Shown here one piece after another: positions 22,190 through 33,704 of a stretch of DNA of 64,000 nucleotides. Within the stretch, counting starts at the first letter, position 1. Each line of letters begins with the position of its first letter. Below the pieces are notes generated by a model. That model had not been told where the DNA came from. It made no database searches and saw only the letters and a list, made by a program, of their open reading frames with translations. Made by a program: the position numbers and the translations under genes. The stretch is from Ceratotherium simum simum (taxonomy: Eukaryota > Chordata > Mammalia > Perissodactyla > Rhinocerotidae). The stretch is from the NCBI RefSeq assembly GCF_000283155.1, contig NW_004454178.1:5933724-5997723 (forward strand), in the 5' to 3' direction.

Positions 22190-24410
22190 CTTTCTGTTAC
22201 GTTCTTGCCAAACAAAGGCAGTTTAACCAGAAGAACTCCCCTGCTGATTCCTGGGAAGAGAGAAGATGATGCTCCAGCAGGAGGAAAAGAAATCCTCTTA
22301 TGGCTCTTCTTTCTGTTTAAAAAAAGCAAAATTCAGATACTCCACTTTGTTCTCAGAAATACAGTCATTTCAAAGTTTCTCCAGTTCCTTCTGTGTTAAA
22401 GGATGCAAAACAAGGGCAGATGGCCCAAGAGTGCCTGAAAAACACATAGTTTTCAGAAGACTATGTTGAAGGGCAACAATTACCAGCACGGTAATAAATA
22501 TAAAGTGTTATATATATATGAGCAGGGACACTGGCAAATTGTTATATTCAGCTAAAGGTTTCTCTTCCTCTCTGAAAAGTACATTTCTCTTTGAGAGATA
22601 TGTGTCTTTGTGTGTATTAGATTTGATAACTGGAAGTTTCCAAAGAGAGAATATATCTCCATTTAACATTGGAGGAGGGGTGGGAAAGAGGGAATAGAAA
22701 GCGAGGTTTGACTTGTCTAAGTGCCCACCTTAGACAGTCATGGTGAAGCTCCCAGGGATGACACTCTGACTTGAGTAACTCAGATATTCAGAAATGTCAT
22801 GCTGTGAATTATTACATCTAGAGATTACACTGTAGAGGAAGATCAGACACATCCCTGTGAATAGGAAAGTGAGCTTCCCAAAAGAGAATTAGAGACTCAC
22901 ACAGTGTAGCTATGAATAAGAAAGCAATTGTTGAGAAATGTGGAATTGAGGGCAGGAGATCAAGGGAAGAATCTGAGTTGTGTCCACAAAAGAAATCCTC
23001 CACAAAGGTTCTAGCTTTTGGGAGCTTTCCCTTGGGCAATGGGAATAATGACATGTAACAGAGATTAAAATTTTTCTCTATGTCATAATTCTCATCACTC
23101 CCAACATAATAGGTGAGTCAGATGCATCTGTACAGCCTGATGTGGCAAGGGCATGGAATTAAGGGATGGAGTAACAAAGGGGCATGCAGTCTGTTGCTCA
23201 TCTACCCCTCTACATCCAATCACAGGAGGCCCATTTTGCAGGATACGTAACATTGTTATCATCAGAAAGAGTAGTGAGCAATCCCAAAGAAAAACAACAT
23301 GAGATGAGCAAGAACAGAAATCTAAGAAAGGCAACAGTCAAGAGGATCACTCAGGAGTTGGTGTAAGATAAACAAGTTCCCTAAATAGTCTAAGGAAAAG
23401 TGATCTTGGGTGATCCGTGGATAGGAAAAGGGGATGTGATGTTATACCATCATTGTAAAGCTTGCCCACAAAACCCCACCACTTCATCATTTACTACTTT
23501 GTATCATATGCTCACATTGTTATAACATATTAAGAAAAATTATCAGAAATTTGGAGAAAAGATGGTTCTGTTGTCTTTTGATATCATGTAAATAAGTTCA
23601 CCATAGGGCCATCTGACTAGAGAATGTAACTTTCTTTGACTATTTGCTACTGATTAGGGTCTAAAGTCTGTGAAGTTAGATGTTTAACTTGTAGAAACTG
23701 ATCATCTGCAAGTGATTTCTGTCCTGAAGAGAAGCTAACTCTGAAGGTTAGGGTTCATTGCCATGTAGAGCATTAGCCAGATTTGCATATAATTTAGCAA
23801 AAACCTAATTTCAGGATTACTTTTCATTTATATTTTTTACTTATCATATATACGTTTCATATTTTTGTTTGCCCTGGTTTTGTTAACCCACTGGTTAAAA
23901 AAATGTTTGATCCCTGCTATCTACTTGTATACACACTATATTTATATTTTGAAATTATGTGTTGACAACTGCATACATTTGTAGAAAATCATAGCAAAGG
24001 ACAATTTTGAGCCTAGTTGTTAGAGAGAGAACAGGCAGAAGAAGAAGAAGAAGAAAGGCTATATCAGACGTTTAAAGAGGTACATTTGAAGTTTGTAAAA
24101 GCAAACAATATTATAATATTTTATATTTGACCACAGTAAATAAAGCTTCGTATTTTTATTTTGACTGTTGGGATCATGTAGACCATAACAATGATTTTCA
24201 GATAGAGCATGAGAATTTTATGTTTATTAAAAAAAGGGGGTATGGATTCAAAAGAATTACAAAATATTCCTTTAGGAAATTGTTCGGTATTGTAAACCTC
24301 GTGCCTGGAAATGTGATGCGCTATTCTGTTTATTATTTATCTTATTTTTAAATTTTATAAATAAACCAAAATGCTGTGCTTGCTACGAATATACTTTAAG
24401 ATTTTCTCTT
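22190..24410. other. Intergenic, no feature recognised
   Basis: AT-rich, with a short AGA repeat at about 24035-24055. No gene or named repeat family seen. Confidence 0.4.
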
Positions 24411-24424
24411 TGTAATCATTTTTT

Positions 24425-24625
24425 TTTAATTTTATTTATTTATTTATTTTTCCCCCAAAGCCCCAGTAGATAGTTGTATATCATGGCTGCACATCCTTCT
24501 AGTTGCTGTATGTGGGACACGGCCTCAGCATGGCCGGAGAAGCGGTACCCTGCGCGCCCAGGAGCAGAACGGGGCCGCCAGCAGCGGAGCGGGCGCACTT
24601 AAACGCGAAGCCATGGGGCTGGCCC
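24425..24625 (-). mobile_element. ERE SINE, type A tail
   Basis: (ATTT)n, then CCCCCAAAGCCCCAGTAGAT and a head ending GGGGCTGGCCC. A perfect 14-bp duplication TGTAATCATTTTTT lies at 24411-24424 and 24626-24639. A few bases near the B box are missing. Confidence 0.93.
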
Positions 24626-24656
24626 TGTAATCATTTTTTAATTGGCTGTGGTGCAA

Positions 24657-24728
24657 GACCAATTAGCTCAGCTTGTTAGTTACTGTGCTAATGAGGCCAA
24701 CACCTCAAATCTGATCCCCAAATGACCA
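24657..24728 (+). pseudogene. tRNA-Ile(AAT)-like relic, probably an old tRNA-derived SINE head
   Basis: 72 bases resemble tRNA-Ile: A-box-like TTAGCTCAGCTTGTTAG, anticodon-loop-like CTAATGA and B-box-like AAATCTGATCCCC, in the right order and spacing. The acceptor and anticodon stems no longer pair, so it is not a working tRNA. It could be a tRNA pseudogene or the head of an ancient SINE. Confidence 0.5.
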
Positions 24729-24729
24729 A

Positions 24730-25505
24730 GCTAGTCTTGCAAACTCTTGCTGTATTAGTCACAAGAGGGATCCAATGATTAGTCAGAATCTGAATGAAGC
24801 AGCAAAAATCCATCAGTCCAAAATAATTCCGATTGTACACCCCCAATTTCACAGGTTGATAGCCTTCATTACCATGGTTTAGGGGCTACAGAAACACATC
24901 AAACCTGGAGCTGACTGTAGTCATTGACTTTTTTTTTTTTTAACTAATGAAAGATAAGAACAACGTTGACCATAAAATTTCACAGAATGCTTTAGTTTTA
25001 ATAATCCATTCACCAAAATAATAGCTAGTGCTTCTCTTGTATAGAAAAATTGATTGTGCTCTAACCATCAGTTGTTATAAATTGGGGCTTTATCTGATGC
25101 TGACCTACCCTTGGCTTATATTTAACTTGCTCTGATTTATTTGGCTTATCCAGGGGTTGTGGATTCACTGTCATCAAACCAGTTCTAAGAGTGTTAAAAT
25201 CCCTGCAGCCCTCATTCCTTTTCCTTAGGCTTTTGGTGGCTTTAAATACACGTATTCTCCTTTTGGTTATGTAAGGTCTCAGTCTTCCTTGGTCTTTTTA
25301 CATAAAGAATTAATTGGTTTTTCTGTTCCATCTAACAAAAGCCAAGAGAGTGGGGGAGAGAGAGAATCTTTGCTTGAATATCATGCAATATTCTTACCTC
25401 CTATCAGGTATTTTTATTGATGGATTTCCTATATCAAGTCCGAGAGGATTCCATAACAAAAGCAGTGAGTTCCCTAAAATCGATTTGGTAGTTGATTTTT
25501 CCTGG
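24730..25505. other. Intergenic, no feature recognised
   Basis: The first ~100 bases may be the body of the tRNA-like repeat just upstream. Nothing else recognised. Confidence 0.4.
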
Positions 25506-25509
25506 TTTA

Positions 25510-25680
25510 TTCTCCTTTTTTTAAAAAAAATTATCTTATTGAAATCATATTGGCTTATAACATTGCGTACATTTCAGATGTACATTATTATATTTCAGTT
25601 TCTGTATAAACTACATCGTGTTCACCACCAATAGTCCAGTTTTTATTCCTCACCATACACATGTGCTATTCTCTCTTAAA
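25510..25680 (-). mobile_element. L1 3' end, antisense
   Basis: TTATTGAAATCATATTGGCT, CATTTCAGATGTACATTATT and CTACATCGTGTTCACCACCA are the reverse complement of an ungulate L1 3' UTR. Confidence 0.6.
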
Positions 25681-25909
25681 GAGAGATTTTTTCAAGCAAC
25701 ATTCAAATGAGAAAGGCTTCCTTCAGAGGCGAATTTTATTCCATTATTTCATTATGGGAGATAAAATAAGTAAATAAAATCTCCTCATTTTTATATAAAA
25801 TTTACAGTATATTAGATGGTGATGAGGCTAGCTAGAGAGGAAATTGTGCAAGGAAGGTGGAGAAAGTATTGGAGGGTGTGAAGCGGGTTTGGAAACACCT
25901 CCGTAGCTA

Positions 25910-26188
25910 AATCCCTCTCACTCAAATCTTTCCTTAAATGTTATCCTCTTAGGGAGGCCTGCCCTGATCACTGAGACACATCACTTTTGATCCTCTATCA
26001 TGTGTTCTACTTTTTCTGAAAGATTTAAGGCCCAATTTATATCTTTATTATGTGTATTACTTATTATCTGCCTCCCCTTACTCCATGAGGGAAGGAACTT
26101 TTGTCTATTTAATTCACTGTTTATCCCAAGATTCTAGAAAATTGTGCAGCATAGAGTAAGGGCTTAATAAATATATATGGAATGAATG
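25910..26188 (+). mobile_element. L2 LINE 3' end, sense
   Basis: CTCACTCAAATCTTTCCTTA, AGGCCTGCCCTGATCACTGA, CTCCATGAGGGAAGGAACTT and the end TAATAAATATATATGGAATG follow the L2 3' order. Confidence 0.65.
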
Positions 26189-26189
26189 A

Positions 26190-26845
26190 AAGGTGTAGTC
26201 AGGGATGGCCGCTCTGAAAAGCTGACAATGAGGAAAGAAGTGAAGTTGGTGAAGGAGTGAGCCTTGAAGGTGGATGCATGTCTGGAGTGTTGAGGAAGCC
26301 GCAGATATTCCGCCGTGGTGGGACAATCAAGAGAGAGAACAGTGGAAGAGGACAGGGAGTTCAGGGACCAGATGGCACAGGGTCTGTGGGTCATTCTAAG
26401 TACTTTGGCTTTTACTCAGAGTGAGAGCAGAAGTCATAGGAAGTTTTAGAGCAGAGCTGAATCATGATTACATATATGCTTTTAAAAGGATTTCTCTATC
26501 TGGCTACTCTGTTGAGAAGAGACTGCAGGGGGCAAGGGCAGAAATGGGAAAAACAATTAGAAGGCTGTTGCAATAATCTAGGAGGGAGATGACAATTACT
26601 TGGCCAGACTGATGGTGGTAAAAAGTGGTTAGACTCTGTACACATTTTGAAGATAGAGTTGATGGGATTTACTGACAGATTCGATGTGGAGTATGAGAGA
26701 AAGAAAGAAGTTGATATGACTTCAAGGTGTTTGACCTAAGCAAGTGGTTGGATATAGATGCCATTGACTGAGATGTGAAGACTATGGGAGGCATTCTTGG
26801 GGGAATGGAAAAAAGCGTTGGGAATCAACACTTTTGCTAAATTTT
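26190..26845 (-). mobile_element. L2 LINE, antisense, abutting the sense L2
   Basis: GGTGAAGGAGTGAGCCTTGA, GGAAGAGGACAGGGAGTTCA, AAGGCTGTTGCAATAATCTA and GACTTCAAGGTGTTTGACCT are the reverse complement of L2 3' and ORF2 sequence. It meets the sense L2 tail to tail near 26190. Confidence 0.65.
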
Positions 26846-26849
26846 GACT

Positions 26850-27285
26850 CTGATGGTGAGAACAGTCCAAACTTCTTGTCTTAATTTATTTTCCCAAGTC
26901 CTCCAGCAGTTTACCCTGTGGACTTACCTCAAGGCTTTCTAAGTCCCCTAAAGGTTGCCATCCATTGCATTGTGGACATTGAAATTCCTTCTTCTTAGGC
27001 CCCCTAAAGGCTGCTACCCTTTGCGGACTCCTAACATAACTACCCCCCAGAAACTTTCTAGGATCCCAAAACCTTTCTGGGAACACTACATACATATACA
27101 GAAATATTTTAGTAAAGTTTGCTTGGATCAGAGAGCTGCGTGCAAAGGAGCGGAGCTCAAATCTGAGAATGACTTATCACTGCCCTCCTGTAACAAGAGA
27201 GGAACAGGACACTCAAAGGGTGCAGTGGGCGCCTTGCCTTCTTGTCCTGTAGACCATTAGCAGTCAGCTTCGGATCTCATTCCTT
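26850..27285. other. Intergenic, no feature recognised
   Basis: Contains two near-identical CCCCTAAAGGTTGCCATCC-type motifs at about 26946 and 27001. No family named. Confidence 0.35.
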
Positions 27286-27289
27286 GTCA

Positions 27290-27675
27290 CCAAGAACTGT
27301 TAAAAAATGATTAGAGGAGACACTTTAGGTGATACGACCACCTTTGTTTAACACCTCATGAAGCACACGGTCTCCTTTCAGAGAACTGCAAGATGGGGCA
27401 GAAGGCAGGGAGCTTTTACAGGATAAAGAATAAAGAACAAGGAAAAGACAAATAGAAAATATCTGATGGGCTGGGGCCTTCAGTCATCCTTGTGTGGGGT
27501 GAGGAGGAACAAGGAAGTAAGTACGGGGCCCACGGCTGGCCTAGCGTTTGGGGATTGGCTGGATACACCGCGTTCTGGTCAGGGGGTGCATTTAGAGGGA
27601 CTGGAAAGTTATCCAAAGTTTCGGTTTGCTGACAAAGCACCCCAGGCAGAGCGGCTCCATCTTGGGCCTAGAAAG
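27290..27675. mobile_element. Possible LTR-type repeat
   Basis: Texture (TTTAACACCTCATGAAGCAC, GGGGCCTTCAGTCATCCTTG, GAGCGGCTCCATCTTGGGCC) resembles interspersed LTR text. The ends and family are not resolved. Confidence 0.3.
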
Positions 27676-27684
27676 CTGTTTCAA

Positions 27685-28060
27685 CACTGTGTAACAAATG
27701 ACTACAAAATTTAGCAGCTTAAAACAGCAAACGTATTACGTGCGAGTTTCTGTGGGTTTGAAATCCGGCAGTGGCAGTACCTGGTGGTTCTGGCTCACAG
27801 TCTCTCACGAAGTTGTAGTCAAACCGTCCCCCAGGCTGCAGCTGGAGAAGGAGACTCCACTTCAGGTCCTTGCCACTTGGGCTGCTCACAACACCACGGC
27901 TGTCCTCTCCCAAACTAGTGACCCAGGAGCCAGGGAAAGGAAGCAAGTCGGAGAAGGAAGCGGCCCCATCACCTCTGCAGTGTTACCCAATCACACAGAC
28001 CAACCCTGCTGCAATGTGAGATGGGACCACACACACAGAGAAATGAGTGCAATACTATGT
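27685..28060 (-). mobile_element. MaLR-like LTR fragment, antisense
   Basis: TGTGTAACAAATGACTACAA, TTAGCAGCTTAAAACAGCAA and TCTGGCTCACAGTCTCTCAC resemble the reverse complement of MLT1/MST-type LTRs. An open frame across it (27698-28063) is incidental. Confidence 0.5.
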
Positions 28061-28064
28061 TAAA

Positions 28065-29145
28065 GGTATTATAATTAAAGTAGAATCCAGGATCAAAGGA
28101 GGGGAAATAATCCATATATCTGGGAAATGAAGTGATAAAGAAAGGCTTTAGAAGGACAGATAATATAAGAGCTATTTGTTCTATCTTGAGATTAGTTCAT
28201 TATATTATATTTTTTAAAACATAGGATATCAGGGGTCCAGATGCTGAGAAAGCTATAAAAACTACAAAAACTGATGATAACTATTTAGTCAAGGGTGAAA
28301 TATGATGGAGGCTGGGGTGAACTAATACTCTCCAGCCCCAGTTCTGACAAATGGGGGACACATGTGACCAAAGATAAGTGGCAGAGGAATTCAACAGTTG
28401 GGCAGGGCTGGCCAGAAAGACCCAGGTATTAGCAAATATGTGAAAATCCAGGCAATTATGTCAGGCAAGAATAGGATAGGAGGACTGGCAAGGAACAAAC
28501 AGAGTCCCAATCCCAGCTGTGGACTGGCCTACTTGGCAGATGACTGGGAAAGAAACTTCAGATTAGAAACCAAAACTAAAAGCCTTCTTTGGTAAATCTT
28601 TGCCCAGAATGCCCATTATCTAAACAGGCAGTGCACCGTAGCTGGATCCCCATTGTCAGTTTTAGAATACATCCATGATTCTAGTGTGAATCAGTTCTTA
28701 TTATCAATATTGCAAAATAGTGATAATTTGGCTAATTTTAAATTCCTTAAATACCTAGGGGAGCTAAAGTGACTGCCAAAATGAAAAAGATATTTGAAAA
28801 TATTAAATGTGATAGGAATTTGTGGCCATAATCCATTATAATCACCTTTAAGAAATTCCTACTTAATATACTATTAGAATTGGTATTTCATGCTTAGTTA
28901 CATGTGATTCAATTATTATCAAAATGATAAAAACTCCTTTTGGACCATAAAATTTATTTTCCAGATAGAGATGCCTTTAAAAGTAAAAGTTGGTATTAAG
29001 AAGTACCCCAGGACAAGAGATACAAACTGGCAGAGTCCTGGGCACGACACTGACCTTCCCTACCCTTAACTTCCCTCTCCCATGATCACACCCTGAATAT
29101 TGTCAACACTCAAAACCTCTCCACCCCTAAAAACTGACTCTCTAA
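28065..29145. other. Intergenic, no feature recognised
   Basis: No gene or named repeat seen. Confidence 0.4.
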
Positions 29146-29157
29146 AACAGTGCTCCC

Positions 29158-29400
29158 TTGGGGCCAGCCTGGTGACGTAGTGGTTAAGTGCACGTGCTCC
29201 TCTGCTGGCGGCCCGGGTTCGGATCCCGGGCATGCACCAATGCACCACTTGTCAGGCCATGCTGTGGGGGTGTCCCATACAAAGTGGAGGAAGATGGGCA
29301 CAGATGTTAGCCCAGGGCCAGTATTCCTCAGCAAAAAGAGGAGGATTGGTGTGGATGTTAGCTCAGGGCTGATCTTCCTCACAAAAAAAAAAAAAAAAAA
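29158..29400 (+). mobile_element. ERE SINE, type B (two tail units)
   Basis: Head GGGGCCAGCCTGGTGACGTA, body GTCCCATACAAAGTGGAGGA, two tail units and poly-A. Flanks AGTGCTCCC at 29149-29157 and 29401-29409. Confidence 0.92.
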
Positions 29401-29489
29401 AGTGCTCCCGTCCTTCCAGCTTGCCATGACCTGTAAGTATTCTTCAGCCTCATGGTTGACCTGCTATAGCCTCCCTCTCACCTTTACTT

Positions 29490-31190
29490 CTCTCCCTATC
29501 CAGCTTAGATTTCATGGCCCATCAAGTCAGTCACACTTGCTCCCAAAGTGCCAAAGTCTCTTGACTCTTGTTCTTTTCTCATCCTTCAGGCAAAACCCAG
29601 TCCTGGATGAATTGAACCATCTGCCTTCTTTGTGTCTGTATGAGGACTACCAAGCTGCTAGAGGAAAATTGCACAATTCAACAGTCTCTGTAAATGCACC
29701 ATCATCTTCAGATGGGCTTCAGCACTGCCTGGCAGTCTTCCTCCGGCCTGGCTTCTGCTGCCACCATTCCACTGAAGCTGGTCTTACCAACATGACCATT
29801 GACCTTGATGATGACAACATTGCTGTCATAATGGTTGATCTTCTTATTGCCTTCCAACAATATTTAACATAGTTGACAGCTTTTTTCACTTTCTGTCCTT
29901 GGCTTTCATAACATCTTGAGTTATTTCTTCCTTAAGGCTTTGTCCAAATCCCTCTTCTCACTCTGCAATCCCCTTCCCTAATTTATCTCATTCAGAGAGA
30001 TTCCACCACCATTGAGATGCTGAGGAGCCAGATTTACACCTCCAGGCCAGAATTCTCTCTGCATCATTTCCATTAACAAATTTCTAAGAAAGCTCCAATG
30101 GAACATGCCCCAAACAGAGCTCTCTATGTTTCAATCCTATCACCTGCCCCTTTACTAGTCTTCCCATCTTAATTAATGGCAGTTACTCAAAAGAAAAAAC
30201 TATAGTTCTCTGATTCTTCTTTCTCTCACTTACCACACCTTATCATTAACTGATCCTGTTGAGTCTATCTCCTAACATTACTTAGTCCAGTCATTTTTCT
30301 CCACCACTATTGTCACCACCCTAGTCTAAATTACTATGAATTTCTCTTTCCGTCATCTCCTACATCCCCTCCAGATTCCTTCCAAACTATTCTCCACACA
30401 GCAAACATGAGGGTTTTTTTTTAATGCAAATCTATTGAGTTAATCCCATACTTAAAACTCTTCAGGGGCTTATCATTGCCCTAAGAAATAAAACTAAAAT
30501 CCACAGGACTATATTTATTTATTTATTTTTTAATTATTTTATTTATTTTTCCCCCAAAGCCCCAGTAGATAGTTGTACGTCATAGTTGCACATCCTTCTA
30601 GTTGCTGTATGTGGGACGCAGCCTCAGCATGGCTGGAGAAGTGGTGCGTCAGTGCGTGCCCGGGATCTGAACCCCGGCCGCCAGCAGCGGAGCGCGCGCA
30701 CTTAACCGCTAAGCCACGGGGCTGGCCCTCACAGGACTATATTTAAATAGACCCATTCTAACACCCCTGCTATACTCCTGCCCCTCACTTTCTACATTTC
30801 GAGATATACAACGCTTCTTCTAGTTCTTCCACAGACTGCAATCTTCCCTTCCTCTTGGCCGTTGTACATACGAGTTTCTCTTCCTGAAACAGTCTCTCTT
30901 CCCCTCTCTCTTCCTCTGGAACATGCTTACTTACTTAAAAGTTATCTATTCAAAAATTATTTTCTGCAAGAATCTTTTCCCACCTCACCCACACTTGCCA
31001 GGACGATTCCTTTTTCATAAAATTTTATTCTCTCTAGCATTGTCAGGTCCCCCTTCCCTTCTCCACTGTATCAATCTCATCAACATACAAATGTGGCTAA
31101 TTTTTCTACCTGATTATTACAAAACAAATGTTAATAGCGTCTCTAGACTTGCTTCTACCACCAGCTACCACTCTATTTCTCTACGCTCTT
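29490..31190 (+). mobile_element. L2 LINE, long sense remnant, split by an ERE
   Basis: Diverged L2 ORF2 text: TTGATGATGACAACATTGCT... ATTTAACATAGTTGACAGC corresponds to the L2 block for the AFDTVDH reverse-transcriptase motif. TATTCTCCACACAGCAAACA, TTAAAACTCTTCAGGGGCTT and later CTGGAACATGCTTACTTA follow in order. A 240-codon open frame (29150-29872) that joins ERE and L2 text is not a gene. Confidence 0.6.
30518..30729 (-). mobile_element. ERE SINE, type A tail, inside L2
   Basis: (ATTT)n, CCCCCAAAGCCCCAGTAGAT, head ending CGGGGCTGGCCCT. A perfect 16-bp duplication CACAGGACTATATTTA lies at 30502-30517 and 30730-30745. Confidence 0.95.
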
Positions 31191-31197
31191 TTTAGAG

Positions 31198-31424
31198 CAG
31201 TGGTTTTTAACTCTGGGTAAACGTCCCTCCCTCCCTTCCCGGGGGGACAATTGGCAATGTCTGTAGACATTTCTGCTTGTCAAAACTGGGGGGTGGAGGC
31301 GCTACTGATCTCTAGTGGGTAGAAGCCAGGAATGCTGCAAAACATCCTCCAATGCACAGGACAGTCCCCCACAACAAGAATTATCTGGCCCAAAATGCCA
31401 ATACTCTGAGGTTGAGAAACCCTG
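31198..31424. mobile_element. hAT-type non-autonomous DNA transposon, complete
   Basis: 227 bases with terminal inverted repeats CAGTGGTTTTTAACTC / GAGGTTGAGAAACCCTG (imperfect) and a perfect 8-bp duplication TTTTAGAG at 31190-31197 and 31425-31432, as hAT transposases leave. Internal blocks GGCAATGTCTGTAGACATTT and AACATCCTCCAATGCACAGG match a common MER-class family. Confidence 0.8.
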
Positions 31425-31989
31425 TTTTAGAGTAAAACTCCTTAAAGAGAGTTATCTCTAGTCCGCATCCCCAATTTTTCCTTTCATTCTCTCTTGAACC
31501 CACTCCAACCAGATTTTTGCACTTACCATGCCACCAAATCTGTCTTTATAAGAGCAATCCAAGATCTAATGGTCAACGCTCAATCTTTGTCATACTTGAC
31601 TTATCAGTAATATTTGCCACAGAGTTGGCCATTCCTTCCTCCTGAAATATCCCCTTCACTTGGCTTCCAGCACACCCTAGTCTCCTATGTCGCCCCATTT
31701 TCCTCCTAGATTACTGATTGTTTATTCTCATCTCTTGACTTTGATATTGGAACATCCTGGGGCTTGGTCCTGGAAATCTTTTTTTCTCCAATCACTCTGT
31801 TTCCTTGTTGATCTCATCCAATCTCATGCCTTAAATGTAACCTATATATTAACGACTCCCAAATTTATATCGCCAGCCTGGAGCTCCCTACTGGACTCCT
31901 CCAACTGCCCACTAGACATTTCCATTTGGATGTCTAATAGGCATTTCGTGTCCTAAACTTAACTCCTGTTCTTTGTCCTGATACCAAAC

Positions 31990-32505
31990 CTCTTAATGGC
32001 AAGTTGGTGTGCCTGATGCACAATAAGCCAATCACTGAGACATCCGTGCTTGGAGATGGAGAAAGATTTATTCAAATTGGCAAAAATGAGAAGGCCAGAG
32101 GATAGGTTCTTTCAAATCCACCTTAATGAAAGAAGAAAGCAGGGGGGCCTTAGAGCTAAGGGGCTTGGGAGGAGGAGTTTCAGAGAAACAAAGGGGAAAT
32201 CCATGTTTCTTTCACTCCAGATAAGCCCTTGGGCAATCAGACTTCTGGCATTAATGGCACCTGCGGGCTGGTTATCTGATGATCATAACTTCCTTAAAGG
32301 CATTCTTTTTCTTCTGCAAAATAAGTTCATAAATCCTTGTGACCTTTGAGTCACCCCTCAGATTAAACAAGAAAACAGCAAATTAATAAGATTAACGTCT
32401 TTTCATCTGTGTCTGTGATGGGAACAAGGTTGAGGGTAATCATGCTCTTATTAAATATTTACAGTAACTCTCAGGTACTCAGCTTCACTCCCAGGGCTAC
32501 TCCAC
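31990..32505 (-). mobile_element. LTR-like insertion, antisense, inside L2
   Basis: On the minus strand it reads towards an AATAAATCTTTCTCCATCTC poly-A-signal block followed by a terminal CAGGCACACCA, the layout of a retroviral-type LTR 3' part. No coding sequence and no internal region are present, so at most a solo LTR. Exact ends and target duplication are not resolved. Confidence 0.5.
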
Positions 32506-32569
32506 CTGCAGCCTTCCCAGGACGAGCTGACGTCAACTTGTCTTCCAGATGTACAGGCCAATAAATCTT

Positions 32570-32825
32570 TTTTTTTTTTTTTTGCTGAGGAAGATCAGCC
32601 CTGAGCTTACATCTATTGCCAATCCTCCTCCTTTTTTTCCCTTTTTCTCCCCAAAGCCCCAGTAGATAGTTGTATATCATAGTTGCACATCCTTCTAGTT
32701 GCTGTATGTGGGACGCAGCCTCAGCATGGCCGGAGAAGTGCTGCATCAGTGCGCGCCTGGGATCCAAACCTGGGCCACCAGTAGCGGAGCACATGCACTT
32801 AACTGCTAAGCCATGGGGCCGGCCT
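32570..32825 (-). mobile_element. ERE SINE, composite (type A body plus one tail unit)
   Basis: From the poly-T: one B-type tail unit (GCTGAGGAAGATCAGCCCTG), then the A-type CTCCCCAAAGCCCCAGTAGA body and head ending GGGGCCGGCC. A perfect 15-bp duplication AGGCCAATAAATCTT lies at 32555-32569 and 32826-32840. Confidence 0.93.
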
Positions 32826-33704
32826 AGGCCAATAAATCTTGCAGTCATCCGTGCTTCCTCTCTTCCTCTTACACTTCACATCCAATTGGTCAGCAAATCT
32901 TGTTGGCTCTCCCTTCAAAATATATCTAGAGTTTCATTACTTGTCACAATCTCCCTGATGTCACCCAGAGCCATACCACCCTCATCTTTCACCCAGTATC
33001 TAGGTCCTCAATTATTGCAACAGCCTCCTTAGGGATCCCCCTCATCCACCTTTGCTCTCATACCACTAGAGTGAGCATGTTAAAAAGTAAGCTAGATGTC
33101 ACTCCTGCTCAAAACTCTCCCAGGGCTTCCCTTTTCTGTGTAAAAGCCAGTCTTCACAATGGCCCAGAAAGCCCTTTACAACATGACTGCTGACATCACT
33201 TCCTCCTTCTCTTAGACTTGCTCTCTCTGTTGCAGCCATACTGCCTACCCTGCTGTTCCTTAAACACGACAGGCATGCTCCCTATGCAGGGCCTTTGCAC
33301 TGGCTATTTTCTCTGTCTGGAATATTCTCCTCCAAACACCCTGTGGCTTCCTACCCCTCCCCCGCTTCAGTTCTTCACTCAAATGTACCTTCTCAGTGTG
33401 AAACCCTCTGACAATCCTATTTAAAATTGCAGCTCCCTTCTGCCCTGTCCTCTTCCCTGCTTCGTTTTTCCATAGGGATAAAGTATCTCTTTGTCTAGCA
33501 TACTGTAAATTTTATGCATTTCTTTTGTTTATTGACCATCTCCTCCTCTGAGACTATAAACTCCACGAGGGCCAAGATTTTTTTTTGTCTATTTAATCCA
33601 CATTCGCATCTTCGCTGTCCTTAGGCCTCGTGCATAGTAGGTCTTTGGTAAATATTTTTTTAAATGAATCCATGAGTAAGTGAACAAATATCATCCTCAA
33701 TAAA

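Larger units (their letters stand above)
31440..33700 (+). mobile_element. L2 LINE, sense, split by an LTR-like insert and an ERE
   Basis: L2 ORF2 text runs 31480-31985 (CTAATAGGCATTTCGTGTCC) and resumes at about 32505. After the ERE the frame reads LVSKSCWLSLQNISR (near 32890), the L2 C-terminal domain. The 3' block follows (CAGGCATGCTCCCTATGCAG, GGCCTTTGCACTGGCTATTT, CTCCACGAGGGCCAAGATTT). Removing both inserts restores a continuous L2 order. Confidence 0.75.

Noticed and set aside
29150..29872. 240-codon open frame on the plus strand, the longest without N in the window
   Set aside because: It starts inside an ERE SINE, runs through its poly-A tract and continues in diverged L2 sequence. 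No host protein family is visible.
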